Assembly (NCBI GenBank): GCA_040757355.1
Contig: JBFLWY010000038.1
Coordinates: 1 to 21,295 of the forward strand
Origin: DTYU01 sp040757355
GTDB lineage: Bacteria; Bacillota; Desulfotomaculia; Desulfotomaculales; Ammonificaceae
DNA: 21,295 bases
Reading direction: 5' to 3'
Position 1 is the first letter of the stretch. The number at the start of each line of letters is the position of its first letter. The notes beneath the pieces are model-generated. The model saw only the letters and a list, made by a program, of their open reading frames with translations, searched no databases and had not been told where the DNA came from. Shown piece after piece: positions 13,462 through 21,147 of this stretch. A program made the translations under genes and the position numbers.

Positions 13462-13644
13462 ATGTTGAAAAAAGCTGCCTATGAATCCCCCAAATTGATG
13501 GAGTTAGACGGGAGAACAATAACTTTAAACGCACAAGCTGAAGTACAACCAGAGTCTTTCAATACGTGTCGTGCTGGCACTGGTTGGTGGGATACCTGTG
13601 TGACTGGAACAGGGTGGTTTCATGATTGCTGGAGTGGTAAATAG
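13462..13644 (+). CDS. RiPP precursor peptide with 10-residue Cys/Trp repeats
   Basis: 60 residues from ATG 13462, with an excellent ribosome site AGAAAGGAGGTGA (13444-13456). The leader starts MLKKAAYESPKLMEL, the KxxYxxPxL form common in precursors handled by PqqD-like domains. It continues TITLNAQAEVQ, which offers an Ala-Gln-Ala site at residues 24-26. The core has Cys at 36, 46 and 56 and two full repeats, CRAGTGWWDT and CVTGTGWFHD, followed by CWSGK at the end. Four Trp and three Cys, all in the last 25 residues, are plausible targets of the two SPASM enzymes. The order enzymes, protease, precursor, exporter supports the assignment. No lanthipeptide, lasso or thiopeptide enzymes are nearby. 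The product structure is unknown. Confidence 0.85.
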   Translation: MLKKAAYESPKLMELDGRTITLNAQAEVQPESFNTCRAGTGWWDTCVTGTGWFHDCWSGK

Positions 13645-13669
13645 GCCCTGGTAAATAACCAAAAGAATG

Positions 13670-13698
13670 GGTGGATGGAACTTTCTGTTCCATCCACC
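13670..13698 (+). terminator. Attenuating hairpin between precursor and exporter
   Basis: GGTGGATGGAAC (13670-13681) and GTTCCATCCACC (13687-13698) form a perfect 12-bp stem around TTTCT. Only TAATTTA follows, a poor T-run, so partial read-through into the ABC gene is expected. It starts 25 bases after the precursor stop and may also protect the precursor mRNA 3' end. Confidence 0.65.
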
Positions 13699-13749
13699 TA
13701 ATTTAGGTCTACAGTTACCTCAATTGTATTCGGGTGGCGATAAATAAGA

Positions 13750-15495
13750 ATGAGTAATTCAATTAGAATATTTTTACGCTTTATTAGATATCTTTTACCT
13801 TATCGAATTCAAGTTATATGTTTGGTTTTATCAACTGTGATTGCAGCAATAGCATCCTTGGGAGTTCCGTTTAGCCTCAAGATACTAATTGATAAGGTAA
13901 TTATCAGCCAAAAACCTTTCTTAATTGTATGGATTTTGGCAACTGTTATTACCATTATTCTATTCCAAAATATACTTAATTATATAAATAGCTATATGTT
14001 CGGACGATTGTCTCAAATGGTTATTTTCGATATCCGTTTAGAATTGTTCAAGCATCTTCATGAAATTGATATAGATTTTTTTAATAAAGCCAGGACCGGG
14101 GACATAGTATCAAGATTCCTTAGTGATGTAAATGATCTTTACTTCCTAATTTCTGATTCGTTGGTTGGTAGCGTATCAAATATTCTTATGTTAATTGTCG
14201 CTGTTTGTGCTCTTTTCACTATGAATGTAAAACTTGCCGTAATAGCATTGATTACACTCCCATCGTACGGTATTGTCTTCTCAAAATTTAATCGGAAAAT
14301 TCGCTCGGTTGGGATGGAGAACAAGCAATACTTAGCTGATATATCCACAATTTTACATGAAGCGATTTCCGGCATAAGAACAACCAAATCATTTTGCTGT
14401 GAAAATTACGTTTGCAACGTTTTTAAGAACAAATTGCAGGATTATTTGTTAAAGAGCTTATCTTTAATAGCTAACTGTTCTCTAGCAAGAGCTATTATAA
14501 ATATAATTTCTGGCATAAGCCCCATAGCTTTATTTGCATTTGGTACTATCGATGTTTTAAATGGTTCAATGACGATAGGCTCCTTAATTGCATTCTACAC
14601 AATTATCGGTTACCTTTATGCCCCTATTCAGGGTTTATCTGGAATGAATCTCAACTTTCAAGCTACAGCAGCGTCCCTGAAGCGCATTTTTGATATTCTT
14701 GATATCAAACCAGTTATTATAGAAGGACCATTACCCAAAATTCCAGGAAAAGTCGCTTCAGGTAAGATCGAGTTTAAGGAAGTTTGTTTTAAATATGGCC
14801 AAAAGTTTGTGTTAAAAAATTTATCTTTTACAATAAACCCTGGCGAAAAAGTAGCCTTTGTTGGTCCAACCGGAGCAGGAAAAACTACACTCTTTAATAT
14901 TATATTGAGATTTTACGATCCAAGCTCAGGCGTTATATTAATAGATAATGTAGACATCAGGAATCTATCTTTTAAGGATTTACGAACACAAATTGGAGTA
15001 GTTGCTCAAGATATATTCCTTTTTAATGACACCGTACGTCATAATATTCGATTTGGATGTGTCGAAGCGTCTGAACAGCAAATAAGATATGCAGCAAAAT
15101 TAGCCAACATACACGAATTTATCTTGTCTCTTCCTAACGGTTACGATACGATAATCGGTGAAAGGGGAATTCAACTATCTGGAGGAGAAAGACAGAGAAT
15201 AGCCATTGCTAGAGCTGTGGTTAAGAACCCTCAAATATTGCTCTTCGATGAGGCGACCTCGTCCCTGGATAACGAATCTGAATATCTAATTCAACTTGCC
15301 ATGGAAAGACTCATGAAGAATAAGACAACGTTAATAATTGCACACCGGCTATCAACTATAAGAAACGTTGACAGGATATTTGTTATTAATGAGGGGCAAA
15401 TAGTTGAGCAGGGCAAACATGATGATTTAATGCAACGAAAGGGTTTGTATTGGCAGCTTTATACGCAAGAAAGGAAAGAAGCAAAAGTAGGGTGA
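13750..15495 (+). CDS. MsbA-type ABC exporter of the RiPP cluster
   Basis: 581 residues. Six membrane helices (about residues 15-310) are followed by a nucleotide-binding domain with Walker A GPTGAGKTT (about 372), Q-loop VVAQD, signature LSGGERQRIAIARA, Walker B ILLFDEATSSLDNES and H-loop IIAHRLSTI. This is a half-transporter that works as a homodimer. There is no N-terminal C39 peptidase domain, unlike classic peptide exporters with a double-glycine leader, so the leader must be removed by a separate enzyme encoded in the cluster. Its position directly after the precursor and its AT-rich composition tie it to the cluster. It may also confer self-resistance. The ribosome site is weak. Confidence 0.9.
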   Translation: MSNSIRIFLRFIRYLLPYRIQVICLVLSTVIAAIASLGVPFSLKILIDKVIISQKPFLIVWILATVITIILFQNILNYINSYMFGRLSQMVIFDIRLELFKHLHEIDIDFFNKARTGDIVSRFLSDVNDLYFLISDSLVGSVSNILMLIVAVCALFTMNVKLAVIALITLPSYGIVFSKFNRKIRSVGMENKQYLADISTILHEAISGIRTTKSFCCENYVCNVFKNKLQDYLLKSLSLIANCSLARAIINIISGISPIALFAFGTIDVLNGSMTIGSLIAFYTIIGYLYAPIQGLSGMNLNFQATAASLKRIFDILDIKPVIIEGPLPKIPGKVASGKIEFKEVCFKYGQKFVLKNLSFTINPGEKVAFVGPTGAGKTTLFNIILRFYDPSSGVILIDNVDIRNLSFKDLRTQIGVVAQDIFLFNDTVRHNIRFGCVEASEQQIRYAAKLANIHEFILSLPNGYDTIIGERGIQLSGGERQRIAIARAVVKNPQILLFDEATSSLDNESEYLIQLAMERLMKNKTTLIIAHRLSTIRNVDRIFVINEGQIVEQGKHDDLMQRKGLYWQLYTQERKEAKVG

Positions 15496-15725
15496 AAGCT
15501 AACGGGAAACCCGAGAAAGTGATACAACAAAAAATGTGGTCAATAGTTTCCTCAAAGCAACCAAAAATAGTAATAGGTATTCTCTTTTATGTTCCATTCT
15601 TAATGCTCGTGGATGTTCCCTTCGGGCTTATTTATAATGCTATTTCCGTCAACGACTGCTTTATCGAGAACATTATGGGGGTACTGAAGAATTTAGCCGT
15701 TACTCCCGAGTTCGACAGTCTATAG
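15492..15725 (+). pseudogene. Truncated second copy of the CPBP protease
   Basis: A 77-residue frame starts at GTG 15492, overlapping the exporter stop (GTGA). Residues 1-71 align without gaps to residues 1-71 of the CPBP protein at 12471 (shared VIQQK, VIG-LFY, NLAVT/YLAVT). Identity then stops abruptly at LAVT, and six unrelated residues precede a TAG. All catalytic residues (EExxxR and both His) are absent. About 45% identity means an old duplication, later cut. It could still make a one- or two-helix peptide, but a broken gene is the simpler reading. Confidence 0.75.
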
Positions 15726-15950
15726 ATAAACGGACGTTGTAAGCGGCTTCCCATAAGGAAGTCCGGGTTGGATAAAATTGGGCGTGTTACTATGTGGATA
15801 GACTATCTCGGTGGGCCAAAATCCAGTAATTCTGGTACAAACCGGCACCCGTCCCGGAGTTTTCGTCCAGTAGGGGGTATTTATCCGGATGGTTTCCGGC
15901 GTAATAGAATGAAAACCTGACCGGAAGGATAAAGGGAGGCGATTTGAACA
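15726..15950. other. Gene-free junction at the right edge of the island
   Basis: 225 bases where the composition changes back to GC-rich. No clean gene, promoter or terminator is visible. A minus-strand reading looks faintly protein-like (FYYAGNHPDKYPLLDENSG, then YQNYWILAHRD) before stops, and may be a decayed gene end. The last 20 bases carry the ribosome site for the next gene (AAAGGGAGGCG). Confidence 0.35.
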
Positions 15951-16688
15951 ATGGAGCAGACAACCGTTATGGAACAAACGGTGCCGGAGGAGCAAGAACA
16001 GAAACTAAAATGGTGGCAAGTTCTATGGGGGGTAATCAGACACCCCGGAAGCACCTTTCGGCAAACCGGAGGAAGGGCGGGCCTGGGCCTGCCGGCATTT
16101 CTAATGATAGGCGGTACGGTGTTTTTAACCGTTGCCACAACCCTTTCTCAGCAGGGGAAGTTAGCTGCTGAGATGCACAAGAAGCTCGCTGAAACCCCGA
16201 ACGTACCTCCCGAGCAAATCGAAAGGATTGTTGCGATCAGCTCCTCACCGGCTGCGGCAGCTACAGGCGCCGTGATGGCTATAATCGGCGTGCTGATCGC
16301 CTGGATTATCCAGTCCGGCATTTTGCACTTGTTGGTTCGTGCTTTGGGCGGCAAAGGCGTCTTTCGGCAGGCTTTCGGTATCGTCGGTTGGGCCTGGATA
16401 CCGCTGTTTATTGGTAGTGTGGTGAGAGGGATATACGCATTGGCCACTGGTAATCTACCTGTACCTCAAGGGACCGGGTTGTGGCACGCAATAACGGCGA
16501 ACACTAACGTTTTCAACGTTTGGAATCTGGCGCTTTTAATAATCGGCTTCTCGGCGGTTTACGGTACGACCAAGATGCGGGCGGCCGTTCCGGTAGTAGG
16601 GATGTGGGTGCTTGCGGTGCTGCTCACTTATGTCGCTGGGTCCATCGGTCAGGGCTTCGGTCTGGGAGCACCTGCGGGAGTACCGTAA
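15951..16688 (+). CDS. Yip1-family membrane protein
   Basis: 245 residues. A polar 20-residue start leads into WWQVLWGVIRHPGSTFRQT, the motif (W..vl..P..tf) typical of Yip1-domain proteins (PF04893). About five hydrophobic helices follow (around 45-65, 100-125, 140-165, 188-208 and 215-240), with a charged extracellular or cytosolic loop, EMHKKLAETPNVPPEQIERI, between the first two. Bacterial members are integral membrane proteins often found beside ABC transporters. Their function is not established; eukaryotic Yip1 proteins bind Rab GTPases, which does not transfer. A good ribosome site, GGGAGG, precedes ATG 15951. An ABC operon begins about 275 bases downstream. Confidence 0.75.
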   Translation: MEQTTVMEQTVPEEQEQKLKWWQVLWGVIRHPGSTFRQTGGRAGLGLPAFLMIGGTVFLTVATTLSQQGKLAAEMHKKLAETPNVPPEQIERIVAISSSPAAAATGAVMAIIGVLIAWIIQSGILHLLVRALGGKGVFRQAFGIVGWAWIPLFIGSVVRGIYALATGNLPVPQGTGLWHAITANTNVFNVWNLALLIIGFSAVYGTTKMRAAVPVVGMWVLAVLLTYVAGSIGQGFGLGAPAGVP

Positions 16689-16724
16689 AGAGAAATACCC
16701 TGCAGTTTAAAGAAAGGTCGTTAA

Positions 16725-16919
16725 CCGAGGAACAATAAGCTTTCCTATCAGTGTGATTATTGCCGGCGTCGCCTGCAGCCGGGAGACTTCATGGCTGTCA
16801 TCGGGCGCACACCCAAAGATAACTTGCTTATGCAGATGGGCAGGGCTAACGTAATCCTGCATAAAACGGGAGAAATATATTGTGAAGAATGTTTCAAGAA
16901 AAAGTGGACGAGCAAATAA
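16725..16919 (+). pseudogene. Broken zinc-ribbon-like small protein
   Basis: A forward frame open from 16725 to TAA 16917-16919 reads YQCDYCRRRLQPGDFMAVIG, a variable middle, and GEIYCEECFKKKW. The two CxxC pairs are spaced like a small zinc ribbon. There is no ATG, GTG or TTG before the first CxxC; the first ATG (16791) falls after it. The neighbouring frame reads KERSLTEEQ and stops at 16736-16738. Dropping one T there would join it smoothly to KLSYQCDYC, which suggests a one-base frameshift. Unless an unusual start or recoding is used, the gene is dead. Confidence 0.45.
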
Positions 16920-16964
16920 GAACGCGGCTCCGTTCACGGCTGGAATACTGTTCGGAGGAAAAGC

Positions 16965-17681
16965 GTGACTATAATCGAAATTAAGAATCTTACCCATAAA
17001 TTTTCTTTAGGCAAAAGCGAAGTTGTGGCCATCAGGGGAGTAAACCTGCAGGTATCCCGTGGCGAATTCGTCTCCCTGGTCGGTCCTTCGGGTTCGGGAA
17101 AGTCAACGCTGCTGAGCCTCATCGGCGGGTTGTGCCGGCCGGACCGGGGTGAGCTTATCGTCAACGGGCACTCTCTGATCCCCATGGACGAAAACCGTTT
17201 GGCGATTTTCAGGCGCAAGCACATCGGCTTTATCTTTCAGTCTTTTAACCTCTTACCAAATCTCACTGCTTTGGAGAATGTTGCTCTACCTTTATTGTTC
17301 AGCGGTGTTACGTCGGGAGAGCGAACAAACAAGGCCAAGAAGATGCTTGAGATGGTGGGCCTCGATCACCGACTTAACCACAAGCCGGCGGAACTGAGCG
17401 GCGGCGAGCAGCAGCGGGTAGCCATCGCCCGAGCGCTAATCAATGAGCCGGCGGTCGTACTGGCCGATGAACCTACCGGAAACCTCGATTCAAAAAGCGG
17501 TTCGGAAATCATGGACCTGCTCACTGAGGTTAACCGGGAAAAAGGGTGCACATTTCTTCTGGTAACTCATGACCGGGAAGTAGCGCGCTATGCTAACAGG
17601 ATCATTTACCTGCGCGACGGTTCTATCGAAAAGATCGAGGGCGAACCGCGCATTCCGGGGGAGGGCCAGTCCATTGCGTAG
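16965..17681 (+). CDS. LolD/MacB-type ABC transporter ATPase
   Basis: 238 residues from GTG 16965, with GGAGG (16954-16958) 6 bases upstream. All ATPase motifs are present: Walker A GPSGSGKST (about 41-49), Q-loop IFQSFNLLPNLTALENV, signature LSGGEQQRVAIARAL, Walker B VVLADEPTGNLDS and H-loop LVTHD. The Q-loop and PTGNLDS wording place it in the LolD/MacB/FtsE group, which drives mechanotransmission-type transporters rather than channel-type ones. The stop overlaps the TTG start of the next gene by 8 bases, and the permease follows that gene, so the three form one operon. Confidence 0.92.
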   Translation: MTIIEIKNLTHKFSLGKSEVVAIRGVNLQVSRGEFVSLVGPSGSGKSTLLSLIGGLCRPDRGELIVNGHSLIPMDENRLAIFRRKHIGFIFQSFNLLPNLTALENVALPLLFSGVTSGERTNKAKKMLEMVGLDHRLNHKPAELSGGEQQRVAIARALINEPAVVLADEPTGNLDSKSGSEIMDLLTEVNREKGCTFLLVTHDREVARYANRIIYLRDGSIEKIEGEPRIPGEGQSIA

Positions 17682-19692
17682 TTTTCGGAACTTCGCGGTA
17701 GCGTTATTGGTCTTTGCAGCGGGTTTAGGTTTTATTTCCTGCCCGCAGGAAGCCGAAGCGGCAACAGGTCCCCGGATCGTCATTTCCGGATTCAGTATCA
17801 GTCCGGAACCCATAGAGCCCGGCGATGATTTCGACGCCACTGTGACCCTGAGAAATATAGGCGATCAGACGGCGGCGAATATCGAGCTGGCCATCAACGA
17901 GGGGGCAGTAAGCAGCCCTTTTGCTCCGTACCTCATCTCAAATACTGTTTCTGTACAAGGTAACATCGGGCCGTTAAGCGAGGTTCGGAAGACCTTTCGG
18001 TTGGGATCGAGCAGCACCGCTGCGCCGGGCATTAATAATCTGTACTTTACCATCCGGTATCAGAACGACGAGGCGCCGGTAACCGAATACGTCTATTCTT
18101 ACACTATCGGCGTACCGGTCAAGAAACCCTCTCCCGCAGAAGCAACCAGGCCAAAACTGACGATTTCCAACGTAAGATTCGAACCGCAAACCATAGAAGT
18201 AGGCCAAGAGTTCTCTGTGTTTCTCGAGGTAAAGAATTTTGGAAACCAACAGGCCCGTGCCGTAAAGGTAGCAGCTAACCATTTGGAAGGAGCAAGCGGC
18301 CTCGATGTTTTCTTCCCCGTAGGTTCCAGCAACGCCTTCGCCCTGGACGAGCTGGGGCAAGGGGCTAAAACGGAAAAGGCGCTGCGTTTCGCGGTCAGCC
18401 CGAAGGCGCAGGCAAAGACCTACAACCTCATTGTCGAGATAGAATACCGCGACCGGGAGGGGCAAACTTACACCGCTTCAGAGGTAATCGGCGTGCCGAT
18501 TTACAAGGGCGGCAAGACCTTCTTAGTGGAGACCGGACCTCAATTAGTTATACAAGGACACAGAGTCAGTCAAACACCCGTCGCTGCCGGAGAAAGCTTC
18601 GAACTACATCTGGATGTTTGCAACGCCGCCCAGACTGATGCCAGGAATATCAGGATTTCTTTAGGGGAAGACGAGCTCGGCGCTTTGAAAAATTTTTCCC
18701 CGGTTGGAACCAGCAACACCATATTTATTCCGGAATTGGCGGGAGGAGAACGGGTCACCCGAAGCTTCAGCCTTGCCGCTGACAAAAATGCCGAAAGTAG
18801 AAGATACAATTTAAATGTGAAAATGACATACGAAGATACTAACAGCAAAAGTTGTGAATCTTCAGGGATGGTCAGCATCCCGGTGAAAGGCAAGGACGGC
18901 AAGAATCTGGGACCGGAGCTGACCGTCGTTTCTTATAAGTTGCCGACTGAGCAGGTTGAGGCCGGAAGCTCGTTTCAATTAACCCTTAATATAAAAAATA
19001 TCGGCGATGAGCCAGCAAAAAACGCACGAGTAGTGCTGGCCAACGTAGAAGGAACCCAATCCCTGGATGTCTTTTCGCCCTTGGGTAGTGGTAACACCTT
19101 CTGCATAAAAACGTTGGGGCCTAATGAGTCAATCTCCAAAAGCACGAAACTTTTTGTTAGCGGTGAGGCAAAATCCAAAATTTATAACGTGGTGATTAAT
19201 TTCTCCTGCCAAGGCAAAGATGGAACAAAGTATACCGGCTCGGAAGTTATCGGTATTCCTGTTATAGAACCCCGTGCTTTAAGAATCGTAAACTTTACTT
19301 ATCCCCCAAAAGTGAAGCCCGGGGGAAAGTTTAAGATTTACAGTGAATTCATTAATACGGGGAAGTATCCCGTGGAAAACCTGTTTATCGTCTTTAAGGG
19401 CGATTTCGAAGTTGATTACCCCTCTTATTATCTGGGCAAGTTTGAGGTCGGCGGAAGCGACGTTTTTGAAACCGAAGCCGCCATTTCAAAACCCGGGGAA
19501 TATAAGGGCCAGGTGTTGTTTACTTATACCAACAACTATCAGCAGGAACAGGTTATTACAAAACCGGTGCGGATCATTGTGGAACAGCCGGAAGAAAACG
19601 CTGTGTCAACTACGGCTAAACCAGCAAAAGAAAGCTTTTGGGCGAAAGTATTAAAATTCATCCTGGTGCTACTCGGCTTGGGCGGCGGATAA
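17674..19692 (+). CDS. Exported five-repeat CARDB-like protein of the ABC operon
   Basis: 672 residues from TTG 17674, chosen because GGGGGAGGG (17657-17665) is correctly spaced and the start opens a signal peptide (MRSFRNFAVALLVFAAGLGF, cut near EAEA). Five beta-sandwich repeats of about 115-130 residues follow, each starting like PRIVISGFSISPEPIEPGDD or PKLTISNVRFEPQTIEVGQE and continuing with an LxNxG strand. This is the CARDB / COG1361 S-layer-like pattern. A C-terminal helix (FWAKVLKFILVLLGLGG) should anchor it in the membrane. It sits between ATPase and permease genes and so probably works with them, in the place a MacA-like adaptor has in Gram-negatives. The ligand is unknown. The stop shares one base with the permease ATG. 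Confidence 0.75.
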   Translation: MRSFRNFAVALLVFAAGLGFISCPQEAEAATGPRIVISGFSISPEPIEPGDDFDATVTLRNIGDQTAANIELAINEGAVSSPFAPYLISNTVSVQGNIGPLSEVRKTFRLGSSSTAAPGINNLYFTIRYQNDEAPVTEYVYSYTIGVPVKKPSPAEATRPKLTISNVRFEPQTIEVGQEFSVFLEVKNFGNQQARAVKVAANHLEGASGLDVFFPVGSSNAFALDELGQGAKTEKALRFAVSPKAQAKTYNLIVEIEYRDREGQTYTASEVIGVPIYKGGKTFLVETGPQLVIQGHRVSQTPVAAGESFELHLDVCNAAQTDARNIRISLGEDELGALKNFSPVGTSNTIFIPELAGGERVTRSFSLAADKNAESRRYNLNVKMTYEDTNSKSCESSGMVSIPVKGKDGKNLGPELTVVSYKLPTEQVEAGSSFQLTLNIKNIGDEPAKNARVVLANVEGTQSLDVFSPLGSGNTFCIKTLGPNESISKSTKLFVSGEAKSKIYNVVINFSCQGKDGTKYTGSEVIGIPVIEPRALRIVNFTYPPKVKPGGKFKIYSEFINTGKYPVENLFIVFKGDFEVDYPSYYLGKFEVGGSDVFETEAAISKPGEYKGQVLFTYTNNYQQEQVITKPVRIIVEQPEENAVSTTAKPAKESFWAKVLKFILVLLGLGGG

Positions 19693-21065
19693 TGAGGAAG
19701 GCGGACCTGTTTCGGCTGGTTTGGACGAACCTGTGGCGGAGAAAAGTACGTACAGTTCTGACCACCGTCGGAGTGGTTACCGGGACCGCAGCCATTGTGG
19801 CAATGGTTTCCGTAGGCGTAGGGATGCAAAATAACCTGAATGAACAGTTGAGTCACATGGGAACCATCACCGATATCACGGTATCGCCGAAGTATGATTT
19901 TAGCGGCGGCGCATTCTCCCCCGGAGGGTTGCCCGACCCTGTCAAGCCCCTGGACGACGCTGCGGTGCGGGAAATCAGGAAAATCAGCGGTGTGGCGGCC
20001 GCGGTACCCACAACATCACTCTATGGTGCAGAGTTAACCTTCGGCCGCTATCATTCCCAAGTCACCGTTACAGGAGTTGAGTCTTCGGAAAGCGCAAAGC
20101 TGGGCATAAAAATGGAGGCGGGCCGCTATCTTAGCCGAAGCGATGATGCGGTTATCGTCCTGGGGTTCAAACTGCCGGAACAGTTCCAGGCCGGGGCTGA
20201 AACCGGGCGCAAGGGACGCAAACTGGGCGGAAAATCCGGCCGCTATTCCCCGCCGCAAGAGGAACCTGCGCCGTTTCAGGGATCATATGGGGTAAGGTCG
20301 GCAAAAAACAGGATGGACCTACTTCATAAGACTATTACTTTGAGATTTAAGAAAATCGACGCCGACGGCAAGGAGGAAAGTAAAGCCCTGCGGGTCAGGG
20401 TAATCGGTATTACGGCGGAAACGGGCGGACAGGAAGATCTCAGCGCCGTGGTTCCGCTACAGATGGCTGGTTCTATAGCCAAGTGGCGTGACGGTTTTAA
20501 CGTCAAAAAGAAAGGCTATGAGACGGTCAAGGTACGGGCAGAGAAACCGGAAATGGTGGACGACGTGCAACGAGAGATTGACCGGTTAGGTTTTACGTCA
20601 TTTTCTATGAAGCAGATGTTAACTGAGGTAAATAGGATGTCTACCGTAGCGCAGGTTCTATTGGGAGGCATTGGGGGAATAGCCCTGCTGGTCGCTTCTT
20701 TCGGCATCATGAACACCATGGTTATGTCCATCTATGAACGGACCAGGGAAATTGGAGTTTTAAAAGTAATTGGAGCGTCGGTAAATGACGTCAAGCACCT
20801 TTTTCTCTTAGAAGCAGGCAGTATCGGCTTTATCGGCGGAATAATCGGGGTATTAATTGGCTGGTTGGGCACCCTGCTTGTTAATGTGGTAGCCGCTGCG
20901 TTTCTTCGCAAAGGCGGCGGCGACCCCGTGACTATACTATGCGTTCCTTTCTGGCTGGTTTTATTCGCGGTAAGCTTTGCTACAATAGTAGGGGTCCTGT
21001 CGGGCCTGTACCCGGCGTTGCGGGCGGCAAGGTTGAGTCCTTTGACGGCAATCAGGCAGGAGTGA
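19692..21065 (+). CDS. MacB-like ABC permease
   Basis: 457 residues from ATG 19692 (TAATG overlap with the previous gene). It opens with DLFRLVWTNLWRRKVRTVLT and a first helix around 20-45, the usual start of MacB/FtsX-type permeases. A large extracytoplasmic domain follows (about 50-335, MacB_PCD type). Three helices close the chain (about 335-360, 380-410, 420-445), with signatures YERTREIGVLKVIGAS and the end YPALRAARLSPLTAIRQE. An odd basic and proline-rich insert (around residues 180-210, GRKGRKLGGKSGRY, PPQEEPAPFQ) interrupts the extracytoplasmic domain. With the LolD-like ATPase it should form a type VII mechanotransmission transporter acting on envelope substrates or peptides. Confidence 0.9.
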   Translation: MRKADLFRLVWTNLWRRKVRTVLTTVGVVTGTAAIVAMVSVGVGMQNNLNEQLSHMGTITDITVSPKYDFSGGAFSPGGLPDPVKPLDDAAVREIRKISGVAAAVPTTSLYGAELTFGRYHSQVTVTGVESSESAKLGIKMEAGRYLSRSDDAVIVLGFKLPEQFQAGAETGRKGRKLGGKSGRYSPPQEEPAPFQGSYGVRSAKNRMDLLHKTITLRFKKIDADGKEESKALRVRVIGITAETGGQEDLSAVVPLQMAGSIAKWRDGFNVKKKGYETVKVRAEKPEMVDDVQREIDRLGFTSFSMKQMLTEVNRMSTVAQVLLGGIGGIALLVASFGIMNTMVMSIYERTREIGVLKVIGASVNDVKHLFLLEAGSIGFIGGIIGVLIGWLGTLLVNVVAAAFLRKGGGDPVTILCVPFWLVLFAVSFATIVGVLSGLYPALRAARLSPLTAIRQE

Positions 21066-21085
21066 CTTCTTGCAACCAGTGTCGG

Positions 21086-21129
21086 TACAGTAATCGGTGG
21101 AGCATAGTTCGGCTCCACCGATCACTGTA
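21086..21129 (+). terminator. Strong hairpin after the ABC operon
   Basis: ATCGGTGGAGC (21093-21103) and GCTCCACCGAT (21112-21122) form an 11-bp perfect stem with an 8-base loop. After one mismatch it extends by TACAGT (21086-21091) with ACTGTA (21124-21129). It begins 20 bases after the permease stop. No T-run follows, so it may act in both directions weakly or need help. Confidence 0.6.
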
Positions 21130-21147
21130 GGCGATAAAAGGGGCCAT

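Larger units (their letters stand above)
9001..15725. other. AT-rich RiPP gene island
   Basis: From about 9000 to about 15,720 the DNA is plainly richer in A and T than both sides. Third codon positions are often A or T, while genes at 3.5-8.9 kb and from 15.95 kb use mostly G or C. The island begins after a 5'-truncated regulator and ends in a truncated copy of one of its own genes. This is the layout expected of a horizontally acquired module. No integrase, transposase, tRNA or flanking direct repeat was found. Confidence 0.55.

Noticed and set aside
13462..15495. Lasso peptide cluster
   Set aside because: The leader and the PqqD-like domain are reminiscent of lasso systems, but there is no asparagine-synthetase-like cyclase and no transglutaminase-like B protein, while two SPASM radical SAM enzymes are present.
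15720..15995. Minus-strand 91-codon frame and a neighbouring reading with FYYAGNHPDKYP
   Set aside because: Neither has a plausible start with a ribosome site, and the better-looking reading stops after about 45 codons. At most it is a decayed gene end, so it is noted only as part of the junction.
19343..19654. Plus-strand 103-codon frame inside the CARDB-like gene
   Set aside because: It lies entirely within a well-supported gene in another frame and shows no family features.
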